This document shows positions 35,939 through 43,875 of a stretch of 64,000 bases of DNA, in pieces (position 1 is the first letter of the stretch; each line of letters opens with the position of its first letter). The notes under the pieces are model-generated. The model saw nothing but the letters and a program-made list of their open reading frames with translations, ran no database searches and was not told the origin of the DNA. A program made the translations under genes and the position numbers. Source of the stretch: Thermoplasma sp. Kam2015 (lineage in GTDB: Archaea; Thermoplasmatota; Thermoplasmata; Thermoplasmatales; Thermoplasmataceae); contig NZ_QJSM01000026.1 of NCBI RefSeq assembly GCF_003205235.1, positions 97,274 to 161,273 on the forward strand. Direction: 5' to 3'.

Positions 35939-36150
35939 GTTAGGAGTTTGAGGGAAGCAGTAAAACTCCTCTTCAGACATGAGATACACGGACTTCCCCA
36001 ATAGAATTATACCTAAGTAGGATAGGTGCAGTCCGAATACACGCCTGTGGAGATCGCCACTTCGGGCTTGTACGGAATATATCCGTACAGGCAGAGGTCT
36101 CTTCGATAAAAGGAAGATCCGATGCTTCAGCGGAGGAGTAGCTCACTTCC
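35939..36150 (+). repeat. IS605/TnpB-tail-derived short element, copy C
   Basis: About 212 bp. The left end GTTAGGAGTTTGAGGGAAGC is followed by a nested hairpin (GGGAAG...CTTCCC outside, CTC...GAG inside). The middle GCAGTCCGAATACACGCC can be read as the TnpB tail V-R-I-H-A-C. The right end GATCCGATGCTTCAGCGGAG continues to TAGCTCACTTCC. In the same frame as the tail it reads K-I-R-C-F-S-G-G-V-A-H-F, close to K-L-R-S-F-S-E-E of the window's tnpB. The internal hairpin TGTACGGAATATATCCGTACA at 36069-36089 is an almost perfect palindrome. It lies 103 bp upstream of the proton ATPase gene. Confidence 0.8.
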
Positions 36151-36223
36151 GTAGAACTGCATGGCAAAGGCTATATGACCTTTTCTCTGGGCATAATCAT
36201 CCTATACAAAAATCTGACTTCCC

Positions 36224-36231
36224 TATAAATA
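36224..36231 (+). promoter_or_regulatory. TATA box of the P-type ATPase gene
   Basis: TATAAATA lies 22-29 nt upstream of the ATG at 36253, the spacing expected for transcription starting close to the start codon. It lies outside the right end of repeat copy C (36150), so the element does not interrupt the core promoter. Confidence 0.55.
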
Positions 36232-36252
36232 GAGTGATGATATTATGAGGAT

Positions 36253-38595
36253 ATGGGTGATGAAAAGGCCGATGTGGATAAGATCCTGAAAGAACTTGAG
36301 ACAAGCCAATCTGGCCTAACAGAAGAGGAAGCACAGAAAAGGATCGATCAGTACGGTTACAATGAGATACAGGAAAAGAAGGAAAACAGAGCCATCAAAT
36401 TTCTCAAAAAATTCTGGGCACCCGTTCCATGGATGCTGGAAGCCACCATAGTCATAACAGCCTTACTTGGTAAATATCTTGATACTTACATAATTTTGTT
36501 TCTCCTTGTTTTCAATGCATTCGTAGGATTTTTTCAGGAATCAAAAGCCGAAAATGCCGTGGAGCTCCTCAAACAGAAGCTAAGGGTCAAGGCAAGAGTT
36601 GTCAGATCAAGCAACTGGAAGCAAATCGAGGCCAGGTTCCTGGTGCCGGGAGATGTTATAGACATAAGGCTGGGCGACGTGGTACCAGCTGATTCAGTCA
36701 TAATATCTGGCAGTCTCGAAATTGATCAATCTGCACTGACGGGAGAAAGTGTAGCGGTTTCAAAGGATAGGGGAGATACTGCATACTCAGGATCTATAGT
36801 CAAACGTGGAGAAGCTTTGGCCGTGGTGGTTAAAACTGGATCTTCAACCTACTTTGGAAAGACCACCGATCTTATACAATCTGCAGGAACAAAATCACAC
36901 ATAGAATCACTCATATTTGGCATAGTCAGGGATCTGATAATACTGGATGTGATCCTTGTCCTGATAACCGCCGTATACTCTTACTTTATTCATATACCGA
37001 TACAGAATATAATCCCATTCATCCTCGTGCTTCTGATAGCCTCAATTCCCGTGGCACTTCCCGCAACATTCACGATAGCCATGGCTTACGGGGCTCTCGA
37101 CATTTCTAAAAAGGGCGCGATAGTTACCAGACTGAGCGCAATAGAGGATGCTGCATCCATGGATGTTCTCTGTTCTGATAAGACGGGGACCATAACGAAG
37201 AATCATCTTACGGTTGCGGACCCAATAGCTCTCAATGCAGATGAAAAGGATCTCATCATGTATGCTGCATTTGCCTCTGAAGTTCAGAGCGACGACCCTA
37301 TAGATAAGGCCATACTGGAATATGCAAGGTCCAGGAACATGATGCCTGATTTTTCAATCAGAACAGCATACACGCCATTTGACCCATCTACAAAGCGAAC
37401 CGAAGCGGTCATCAGGATAAATGGAAAGACGATGAAGGTTGCCAAGGGTGCACCACAGATCATAAGCCAGCTGTGCAGCATGAAATACGATGATATAATG
37501 GATGACGTCGTGAATCTTGCAAAGCGTGGTTACAGAGTCATAGCTGTTGGTGCTGGGGAGGATAAGATGCACCTCGCTGGTTTGATACCGCTTTACGATC
37601 CGCCACGTGATGACTCAAAGCAGCTTATATCGGATCTAAAGGATCTAGGCATCTCAGTTAAGATGGTAACAGGCGACAATGCACCCATCGCTGAAGAAAT
37701 TGGGAAACAGGTTGGCATTGAGGGAAAGGCTTGCAATATCCATACCGATGGCAAATTTTCGGACGAATGCGCCATATATGCAGAGGTCTTTCCAGAGGAT
37801 AAGTTCAAAATAGTAAAATCTCTGCAGGAAGAAGGTCATATAACTGGAATGACCGGCGACGGTGTAAATGATGCTCCTGCGTTGAGGCAGGCGGAGGTGG
37901 GTATAGCAGTCAGCAACGCTACGGATATAGCAAAGGCTTCAGCAAGCATAGTACTCACGCATGAAGGTATTTCTGACATAGTCGAGGCAGTCAGAGAGGG
38001 AAGGAGGATATTCCAGAGGATGCTGACGTACACGCTTAACAAGATCGTGAAAACTATACAGGTTGTGGTGTTTCTGACAGCATCATTCTTCGCTGTGCAT
38101 TTCTTCGTCACCACTCCATTTGATATAATACTGCTCCTATTCGCCAACGATTTTGTAACCATGTCGATTGCGACAGATAACGTTAGATATTCAAATAAAC
38201 CGGAAAAATGGAATGTAAAGGCCATGGTTGTCACGTCCGGTCTTATAGCGGCCCTTCTCGTAGTTGAGGGTTTTATAATTCTCTACACCGGTCTGTATCT
38301 TCATTTCTCAAAAAACATGATACATACGCTGATATTTGATATGCTGGTATTCAGCGGTCTGTTCAATGTTTTCATGGTCAGAGAAAGGGGACGCTTCTGG
38401 CACTCAAAGCCTTCACGATATCTGATGATCTCAATACTTGGGGATATAATTGGAATCGGCCTGATATCCGCGCTGGGTATCCTCGTTAGCAAAATACCAG
38501 TGTATTCCATACTGATGGCCCTGGCATTCGCATTCGTCTGGATGGCCTTCCTTGACACGCTGAAGAACTATGTTTTCAGAATATACGGTCTGTGA
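36253..38595 (+). CDS. P-type (P3A) plasma-membrane proton ATPase
   Basis: A 780-residue P-type ATPase with about ten helices. The phosphorylated Asp309 is in C-S-D-K-T-G-T-I-T-K. The A-domain motif is L-T-G-E-S (in S-A-L-T-G-E-S-V-A-V), and the hinge is M-T-G-D-G-V-N-D-A-P. The N domain has the K-G-A-P nucleotide loop. The overall match is to fungal and plant H+-ATPases, including the D-I-A-K-A-S-A-S-I-V-L element, but without the long C-terminal autoinhibitory region. It would expel protons, helpful at extreme external acidity. It is monocistronic and flanked by repeat copies C and D in the same orientation. Confidence 0.92.
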   Translation: MGDEKADVDKILKELETSQSGLTEEEAQKRIDQYGYNEIQEKKENRAIKFLKKFWAPVPWMLEATIVITALLGKYLDTYIILFLLVFNAFVGFFQESKAENAVELLKQKLRVKARVVRSSNWKQIEARFLVPGDVIDIRLGDVVPADSVIISGSLEIDQSALTGESVAVSKDRGDTAYSGSIVKRGEALAVVVKTGSSTYFGKTTDLIQSAGTKSHIESLIFGIVRDLIILDVILVLITAVYSYFIHIPIQNIIPFILVLLIASIPVALPATFTIAMAYGALDISKKGAIVTRLSAIEDAASMDVLCSDKTGTITKNHLTVADPIALNADEKDLIMYAAFASEVQSDDPIDKAILEYARSRNMMPDFSIRTAYTPFDPSTKRTEAVIRINGKTMKVAKGAPQIISQLCSMKYDDIMDDVVNLAKRGYRVIAVGAGEDKMHLAGLIPLYDPPRDDSKQLISDLKDLGISVKMVTGDNAPIAEEIGKQVGIEGKACNIHTDGKFSDECAIYAEVFPEDKFKIVKSLQEEGHITGMTGDGVNDAPALRQAEVGIAVSNATDIAKASASIVLTHEGISDIVEAVREGRRIFQRMLTYTLNKIVKTIQVVVFLTASFFAVHFFVTTPFDIILLLFANDFVTMSIATDNVRYSNKPEKWNVKAMVVTSGLIAALLVVEGFIILYTGLYLHFSKNMIHTLIFDMLVFSGLFNVFMVRERGRFWHSKPSRYLMISILGDIIGIGLISALGILVSKIPVYSILMALAFAFVWMAFLDTLKNYVFRIYGL

Positions 38596-38865
38596 TCAAG
38601 CTGTTCGTGAAACAATTGCATGGAACCGGCAGGTGGGATTGGCGTTGAATAGACGCTGACATCTAGACACAAGTACCGTGACCGAGCCGTCTGAAGTTTA
38701 AACCTTATATATTTTAATTTAGAATGCATGTAAGAAATACACATCTGCCAGAATGATTTATATCTGACATTTTAAAGATCTGAAAGATGCTTGAGAACAA
38801 TACTTGCTGTCAATCAGCGCCTTCCATGTGTGCATCCATAGATGATGATAAATATTTAAAGAGAG

Positions 38866-39129
38866 GTTAGGGATTGGGGGAAGCAGTAATTCTCCTTCTT
38901 CGGACAGGAGATACACGGACTTCCTCCAATGCTATGAATTATAAATTGTCCTCCCATATTTTTCCGTATCATCCACGATAACCAAGTGTACGATGCTTGA
39001 GTAGGATCGGTGCGATCCGAATTCACTCCTGTGAATATACCTCTGGCGGGATGCCTGATCCATGAAGGTATTAGCTAAGTGTCGTTGAATCAGGAAGCTC
39101 CGAAGCTAGAGCAAGGGATAGCTGACTCC
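38866..39129 (+). repeat. IS605/TnpB-tail-derived short element, copy D
   Basis: About 264 bp, the longest copy. Its left hairpin is clean: GGGGGAAG...CTTCCTCC outside and CTCC...GGAG inside, around the loop TTCTTCGGACA. The middle contains both conserved blocks, TATAAATTG...CGATAACCA and GAGTAGGATCGGTGCGATCC. The right end GCTCCGAAGCTAGAGC continues to GGGATAGCTGACTCC and matches the end of the window's tnpB (AGCTCCGAAGCTTTAGCG). Stops interrupt every tnpB-like frame. It occupies most of the 630-bp gap between the proton ATPase and the CsaA-like gene; the rest of that gap (38596-38865) shows nothing recognisable. Confidence 0.8.
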
Positions 39130-39227
39130 ATCATTCCTTCATCTAATGTGCGGATCTGAGGAGCTCAGATGCAGTATTATATCCATTGAGACAATATTGC
39201 TGCTGAACGGATTTGGAGGTGTTGATG

Positions 39228-39569
39228 ATGGAGATCAAACCAAGGATAGACTATGAAACTTTTTCAAAAGTTGATATGCGCGTCGGTATAATAATGGATG
39301 TCCAGGATTTTCCTGAGGCTAGAAAGCCGGCCTACAAGCTGCGCATCTTCTTTGGAGACGATATAGGATACAAAAATTCCTCAGCACAGATAACCAATTA
39401 TCCTAAGCAAAACCTCATTGGTATGAGGGTCATCGCTGTTGTCAATTTTCCGCCAAAACAGGTCGCAAATTTCAAGTCGGAAGTCCTTGTCCTGGGGGCG
39501 CTTACTAACAATGGTGTGAGACTTATACAGGCCGATGATCTCTCTCAACCCGGCGACAGAATAGCATGA
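39228..39569 (+). CDS. CsaA-like tRNA-binding domain protein
   Basis: A 113-residue single OB-fold protein: Y-E-T-F-S-K-V-D-M-R-V-G at the start, E-A-R-K-P-A-Y-K-L-R-I, then S-S-A-Q-I-T-N-Y and a final V-L-G-A-L-T-N-N-G-V. This is the stand-alone EMAP/tRBD family that includes the bacterial chaperone-like CsaA, which binds tRNA. The start is the ATG at 39228 (or 39225), 4-7 nt after the GGAGGTG ribosome site at 39215-39221. The TTG at 39213 precedes that site. Next to the esterase gene, with about 10 nt between, it forms a likely operon. Confidence 0.87.
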   Translation: MEIKPRIDYETFSKVDMRVGIIMDVQDFPEARKPAYKLRIFFGDDIGYKNSSAQITNYPKQNLIGMRVIAVVNFPPKQVANFKSEVLVLGALTNNGVRLIQADDLSQPGDRIA

Positions 39570-39578
39570 GGTGATAGA

Positions 39579-40541
39579 TTGATAAACATGCTCGAGGAAA
39601 AAATAACATCCGAAGTTCTATCTGGGAATCCACTTGGAGATCCAGTTACAAGGGATGTGAATATCATCGAGATAAGTCCAAAACCGCGTTCTCCAGTTTT
39701 GATAGGCCTTGCTGGATTCACCGGATCTGGAAGAAGTTTCCTGAACAGATCGTTTACCGCACTGGATTTTATAACCGCACTGAAGGACATAGAACAGAAG
39801 AGAATAGATCATGGCTTCATACTTATCCTTCCAGACGTTATGACCGGACTCTACGGAAACCAATATCTGAACTCAGCAGCTGTTGGAGACTATGAGGATT
39901 ACATTGTGAAGGAAATCGTCGGATTCGTAAGAGAGAGATATGGAGAAAGAGCAATGGCGTTATTCGGAAAATCCTCAGGAGGCTTCGGATCTTACACGCT
40001 CGCTGTGAGGCATCCGGACATATTTTCTGGATTCATAGACGTTTCAGGCGATTCATGTTTCGAGTATGAATACATCCCTGACTTTCCAGATACATATAAG
40101 GAGATACACAAATACGGCATATATCGCTGGTACGACGAGATACACAGGAAACTCAGTCTCCAGAATCAGGACATAAAGGTTGCAAATATTGTTGCCATGT
40201 CCGCCTTTTACAGCCCGGATTCTGGCAGCCCAATGGGGATATCATTCCCGTTCGATCTTGAAACTGGCGAGTTCAATGAATCTGTTTGGTCAAGATGGCT
40301 GCGATTCGATCCGGCAAGAAATATAGATGAATACATGGATGTGCTGAAGGATATGGCTGTCTTTCTGCAGGCTGGCATACGAGATGAATTTCATGCAGAC
40401 ATAGGGATCGGGGTGATGCACAGAAAGCTTGAGAGAGAAAATGTAGTGCATTTTTACGAGCTATATGACAGCGGGCATTTTGGCATTGATTACTTCTACC
40501 TAAAGTCTATGCCACTTCTGCTGGAACTGATCGAACAGTGA
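39579..40541 (+). CDS. Putative esterase, alpha/beta hydrolase
   Basis: A 320-residue alpha/beta hydrolase of the putative esterase (S-formylglutathione hydrolase-like) family. The nucleophile elbow is F-G-K-S-S-G-G-F-G (Ser129 counted from the ATG at 39588). A likely acid lies in the A-G-I-R-D-E-F region, and the catalytic His is in L-Y-D-S-G-H-F-G near the C-terminus. The longest frame starts at a TTG at 39579, 5 nt after a GAGGTG ribosome site. The ATG at 39588 is the alternative. It lacks a signal peptide, so it is cytoplasmic. The physiological ester is unknown. Confidence 0.75.
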   Translation: MINMLEEKITSEVLSGNPLGDPVTRDVNIIEISPKPRSPVLIGLAGFTGSGRSFLNRSFTALDFITALKDIEQKRIDHGFILILPDVMTGLYGNQYLNSAAVGDYEDYIVKEIVGFVRERYGERAMALFGKSSGGFGSYTLAVRHPDIFSGFIDVSGDSCFEYEYIPDFPDTYKEIHKYGIYRWYDEIHRKLSLQNQDIKVANIVAMSAFYSPDSGSPMGISFPFDLETGEFNESVWSRWLRFDPARNIDEYMDVLKDMAVFLQAGIRDEFHADIGIGVMHRKLERENVVHFYELYDSGHFGIDYFYLKSMPLLLELIEQ

Positions 40542-40581
40542 ATGGAAAAAGTTTAATAACCGTACAACACATTGCAATCAG

Positions 40582-40770
40582 ATGGAGAAAACTTGTGAAG
40601 TTACAGGCTGCACAAATCCGAGTTTCAAGACCGTACCAGCAGAACTTGCCAGAAAGGTATTTTCTTTATCTGTCGATAAGACAAAGGTACACCTCTGCAA
40701 GGAACATTACAAGGAATATAAGAAGAAGACCAAGGAAGACAGAAAGATAGATAGGGCCGACTGGGTCTGA
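40582..40770 (+). CDS. Small Cys/His zinc-binding-like protein, 62 aa
   Basis: A 62-residue basic protein with C5, C10 near the N-terminus and C-K-E-H around residues 40-43, a potential C-x4-C...C-x2-H zinc knuckle. A lysine-rich tail follows (E-Y-K-K-K-T-K-E-D-R-K). It may bind nucleic acid. A TATA-like TTTAATAA about 30 nt upstream of the ATG supports a real leaderless gene. It is followed 11 nt later by the glycosyltransferase gene. I do not recognise a named family. Confidence 0.6.
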   Translation: MEKTCEVTGCTNPSFKTVPAELARKVFSLSVDKTKVHLCKEHYKEYKKKTKEDRKIDRADWV

Positions 40771-40781
40771 TTGGTTCGATC

Positions 40782-41546
40782 ATGGTCAACTACGGTGCAT
40801 CTATCGTTGTTACGGTTAAGGATGAGGGTAAGAATCTCAGGGATCTTCTGGAAAGCATAAATCGCAATGATTTCAGACCGATGGAGACGATCGTCGTTGA
40901 TGATTTGAGCACGGACGATACGGAGGAGATCGTCAAGCAATACGATTTCACCTTATACAGAAGGATCAGATGCTCCAGAGGTGAGGGAAGGAATATCGGA
41001 TCGAAGATGGCCAGATACGATTTTCTCCTCTTCACGGATGGCGATGCCACGGTGTCCGAAGGTTGGATTTCCGGTATGACCTCTGCCCTGGCGGAGGGAA
41101 ATGATGCAGTTATCGGTCTCACCCGGTACATCGGTAAAGAGAGATACATGCAGGAACGCGTGAAGATATACATGAACGGCATTGAGGTTACTGCACCGTC
41201 GGTCAATCTGGCTTACAGGAAGGAGAAATTCTTAGAGCTTGGAGGTTTCGATCCCGAATTTGTTACGGCAGAAGACATAGATCTGAATATAAGGGCGGTT
41301 GAAGCTGGATTCCATTTTGCGACATGTGATAGATGCATCGTCTATGCAAAGACGAGAGAAAATCTACGGTCGTTCTTAAGGCAGGCATACTGGAATGGAT
41401 ATGGAAGGTATCAGCTCGAAAGAAAACACCCTGGTGTTCTTAGGAAAACTGAGATAAGGATCGGTAAAAATTTCTTCGACTTTCTTCACATGGCCGCCGG
41501 AGCAACAGGATATCTTTCCGCTAAATTTGATTACAGGAAGAGATGA
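40782..41546 (+). CDS. Glycosyltransferase family 2
   Basis: A 254-residue GT-A fold enzyme. The nucleotide-binding start I-V-V-T-V-K-D-E-G-K-N is followed by I-V-V-D-D-L-S-T-D-D-T. The DxD-type motif is F-T-D-G-D-A, and the acceptor region is G-G-F-D-P-E-F-V-T-A-E-D-I-D-L. It transfers a sugar from a nucleotide donor to glycans or lipid carriers, probably for surface glycoproteins or glycolipids. There is no C-terminal membrane segment. Acceptor and sugar are unknown. Confidence 0.87.
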   Translation: MVNYGASIVVTVKDEGKNLRDLLESINRNDFRPMETIVVDDLSTDDTEEIVKQYDFTLYRRIRCSRGEGRNIGSKMARYDFLLFTDGDATVSEGWISGMTSALAEGNDAVIGLTRYIGKERYMQERVKIYMNGIEVTAPSVNLAYRKEKFLELGGFDPEFVTAEDIDLNIRAVEAGFHFATCDRCIVYAKTRENLRSFLRQAYWNGYGRYQLERKHPGVLRKTEIRIGKNFFDFLHMAAGATGYLSAKFDYRKR

Positions 41547-41578
41547 TGCATCTTGCTCGGACCCAACGAATCTGAAAA

Positions 41579-41882
41579 GGCGGGAATACGCGGAGTAAGC
41601 CCCCTTCTGTTCACCCTACGGGCTGGCAGCATTCGACTATTCGTCTTACCCGATCCTAGCGGCGGGCTCACAGGATCCGTTTAGACTTTCTCCATCCGGG
41701 GAGGCTTTCCATCGGATCCTCCGGGAACGTCATCCCTTCGGAATCATTCTTAACCGGAGACCGTGAATTTCTTTTGCCTTTACCATCCTTCTCAGGATAC
41801 CAGCTTGCGCTGGTCGGATTCCGCCGTGGAGGGGGGACTTTCCTCACCTCAAGAGCGTCAGCTGCCCTCGCGCTTTCCCGCC
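41579..41882 (-). ncRNA. rnpB: RNase P RNA
   Basis: On the minus strand the RNA begins GGCGGGAAAGCGCG and ends CGCGUAUUCCCGCC, forming a 13-bp P1 helix with one A-A mismatch. The universal core GAGGAAAGUCC lies near the 5' end (CR-I). CR-V, ACAGAAGGGGGCUUACUCCG, lies near the 3' end. At about 304 nt this fits archaeal type A RNase P RNA. It processes the 5' ends of precursor tRNAs with its protein subunits. It follows the glycosyltransferase gene tail to tail. Confidence 0.92.
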
Positions 41883-42065
41883 TGCTGTTTCCAGCCTATC
41901 ATTATCCCTAACACTTATATTTATCTGATCTCCGGTTGAGGCCCTGAATTTCACGCGTGAAGAAATGGATATATATCAGCAATGACCTTTAATCTGCATC
42001 TTTACGCATATCGTTGCCTCCACAAAGAGCAGATTCCAGAGTTCACGATCGATCGCGATATGGAT

Positions 42066-42977
42066 CTATGCACTGGACTCACCTGAAGAAATCATCTCCT
42101 TGGCGGATGATAGATCGAACTGGAAGTGATCAGCCATAACACTGGACGTTATGAAGTAGTTCTCGTCACCGATTCTAATGGAGCATACATATCCTTGTCC
42201 GGATCGGTTGCAGATTGCCGGATATCCTCTATCCGATGGTATCACTGAACGTTCGCTCAGCCTGTAGTACTTTCCATCAATGCGAACTACATTGCGAAAG
42301 TCCAGCAGAGAAGCGCTCTCATAATACCGAAGATCCTCAATGCTCTTTACAGATTCAATTATCCTGCCATTGGACATAATGGATAAAGTATCAAAACCAA
42401 GTTCAAGATCCCGTGAGTTATGAGTAACGTATATATAATCTATATCGTATCTCTCCAGAAGTTCGGCAACGCTTATCACCATTGACATCCTTGATCTCTC
42501 GTCCTGCATTGAGAATGGTTCATCCATAAGAAGCAGTTTCGGTTTTGATATCACAGCTCGTGCAACAGCCACTCTCTGCTGTTGACCTCCAGATAGTTCC
42601 CAGGTATTCTTATCGAGAAGATCGCTGAGGTGCATGAGATCCACGACCTCCCTGTATATATTGTAATCACCATGGCCATATCTTATCGAAATCGCAAGGT
42701 TTTGCCTCACATTATACTGCGGAAAGAGGAGGAGATTCTGTGGTATATAGGTTATCCTGCGTTTCCACGGCGGCAGTTTTTCAACATGTTCACCATTGAG
42801 TATGATCTCCCCTGTTGAATCTATTATTCCAGAGATCGCTTTGAGAAATGACGACTTACCTGCGCCGTTCTCACCCATTATGAAATTTTTCCTTCCCCCG
42901 GTACTGTAGTGATCGACATTGAGAACAAATTTTCCCAGACTTGCATTAAGATTATTTATCTCAAGCATTCCAGCCAC
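42066..42977 (-). CDS. wtpC: Tungstate/molybdate ABC transporter ATP-binding protein
   Basis: A 303-residue ABC ATPase: Walker A G-E-N-G-A-G-K-S, Q loop I-P-Q-N-L-L-L, signature L-S-G-G-Q-Q-Q-R-V-A-V-A-R-A, Walker B L-L-L-M-D-E-P-F-S, and H loop V-T-H-N-S-R-D. A C-terminal extension from about residue 220 resembles the regulatory domain of molybdate importers. With the adjacent permease and binding protein it forms a complete importer. The substrate call rests on the binding-protein family and the Mo-cofactor genes elsewhere in the window. Sulfate is the main alternative. Confidence 0.85.
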   Translation of the reverse strand: MAGMLEINNLNASLGKFVLNVDHYSTGGRKNFIMGENGAGKSSFLKAISGIIDSTGEIILNGEHVEKLPPWKRRITYIPQNLLLFPQYNVRQNLAISIRYGHGDYNIYREVVDLMHLSDLLDKNTWELSGGQQQRVAVARAVISKPKLLLMDEPFSMQDERSRMSMVISVAELLERYDIDYIYVTHNSRDLELGFDTLSIMSNGRIIESVKSIEDLRYYESASLLDFRNVVRIDGKYYRLSERSVIPSDRGYPAICNRSGQGYVCSIRIGDENYFITSSVMADHFQFDLSSAKEMISSGESSA

Positions 42978-42980
42978 ACT

Positions 42981-43775
42981 CTAAGAACGTATCCCGACAG
43001 TTTCCACAATCCTAAAAACACCGGTCACCACTATGCCTGTGAGTATCAGTATTGCGGATGAAGCGGCTGCAGGATCGAGGCCGTAACCGAGCCACTGGGA
43101 ATATATGAAGACTCCTGCGAGCTTCACAAAACTTGGAAAGATGTAGTATGCAACTATCAATATCGCTCCAACCTCCGAAACCGATCTGGCCCAGGACAGA
43201 AGGAAGCCCTTTATCATAGATCTTGCCAGAAGCCTCATCGAAACTACCAAGAAGCTTATGCCCTCACCGATTCCAAGAGTCTTCGCAACATCCTCATAAT
43301 CCACCACGTTACGCTGATAGCTTACACCGACTTCCCTTATGGAGTACGCCGAGGACAGAAAGAACAGCGTTATTATTACCGCGAAAAGTGTGTCATCAAA
43401 CGAGTAGCCTGGTATGTACTTCGAGAGTATGTGGCCTATGGGCATTGAAGGCTCAAACGTGAGAAGCATTATTATACCGACGACCGTGTGCGGTATCATA
43501 ATGGGAATCTCCACAACGCTGTCCACCGCCTTGAACACTGCTGATCGGTGTCTGGACATCGTATACGCATATGGTACAGCAGCCATGACCGAAAGAACCG
43601 CAACGAATGCACAGACAATATAAGTGTACTCTATGGACGGCAAGATGCCGGAATGCAGATCGGTCAATATCTCGGACAGGGATGAATAGGTGAGGGCCCT
43701 TATCAAAGGTATGATGAGTACGAGAAGGTATATCACAAACACCGGTACAAACAGATAAGAAAGACGCCCTCTCAT
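42981..43775 (-). CDS. wtpB: Tungstate/molybdate ABC transporter permease
   Basis: A 264-residue permease with six predicted helices and the binding-protein-dependent inner-membrane signature around residues 160-190 (Y-E-D-V-A-K-T-L-G-I-G). It also has the P-I-M-I-P-H-T-V-V-G-I loop typical of molybdate/tungstate/sulfate permeases. It is separated by 3 nt from the ATPase gene downstream and by about 100 bp from the binding protein upstream, so the three genes run in the same direction. Confidence 0.88.
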   Translation of the reverse strand: MRGRLSYLFVPVFVIYLLVLIIPLIRALTYSSLSEILTDLHSGILPSIEYTYIVCAFVAVLSVMAAVPYAYTMSRHRSAVFKAVDSVVEIPIMIPHTVVGIIMLLTFEPSMPIGHILSKYIPGYSFDDTLFAVIITLFFLSSAYSIREVGVSYQRNVVDYEDVAKTLGIGEGISFLVVSMRLLARSMIKGFLLSWARSVSEVGAILIVAYYIFPSFVKLAGVFIYSQWLGYGLDPAAASSAILILTGIVVTGVFRIVETVGIRS

Positions 43776-43875
43776 CTCACAAAAACACCTCTACACGTGA
43801 TCGCCTTTAACATATTTACGCATGCGCATTCAAGAAAAACTGTGTAAAATATAATATTATGTAAAAAATAAGAAA

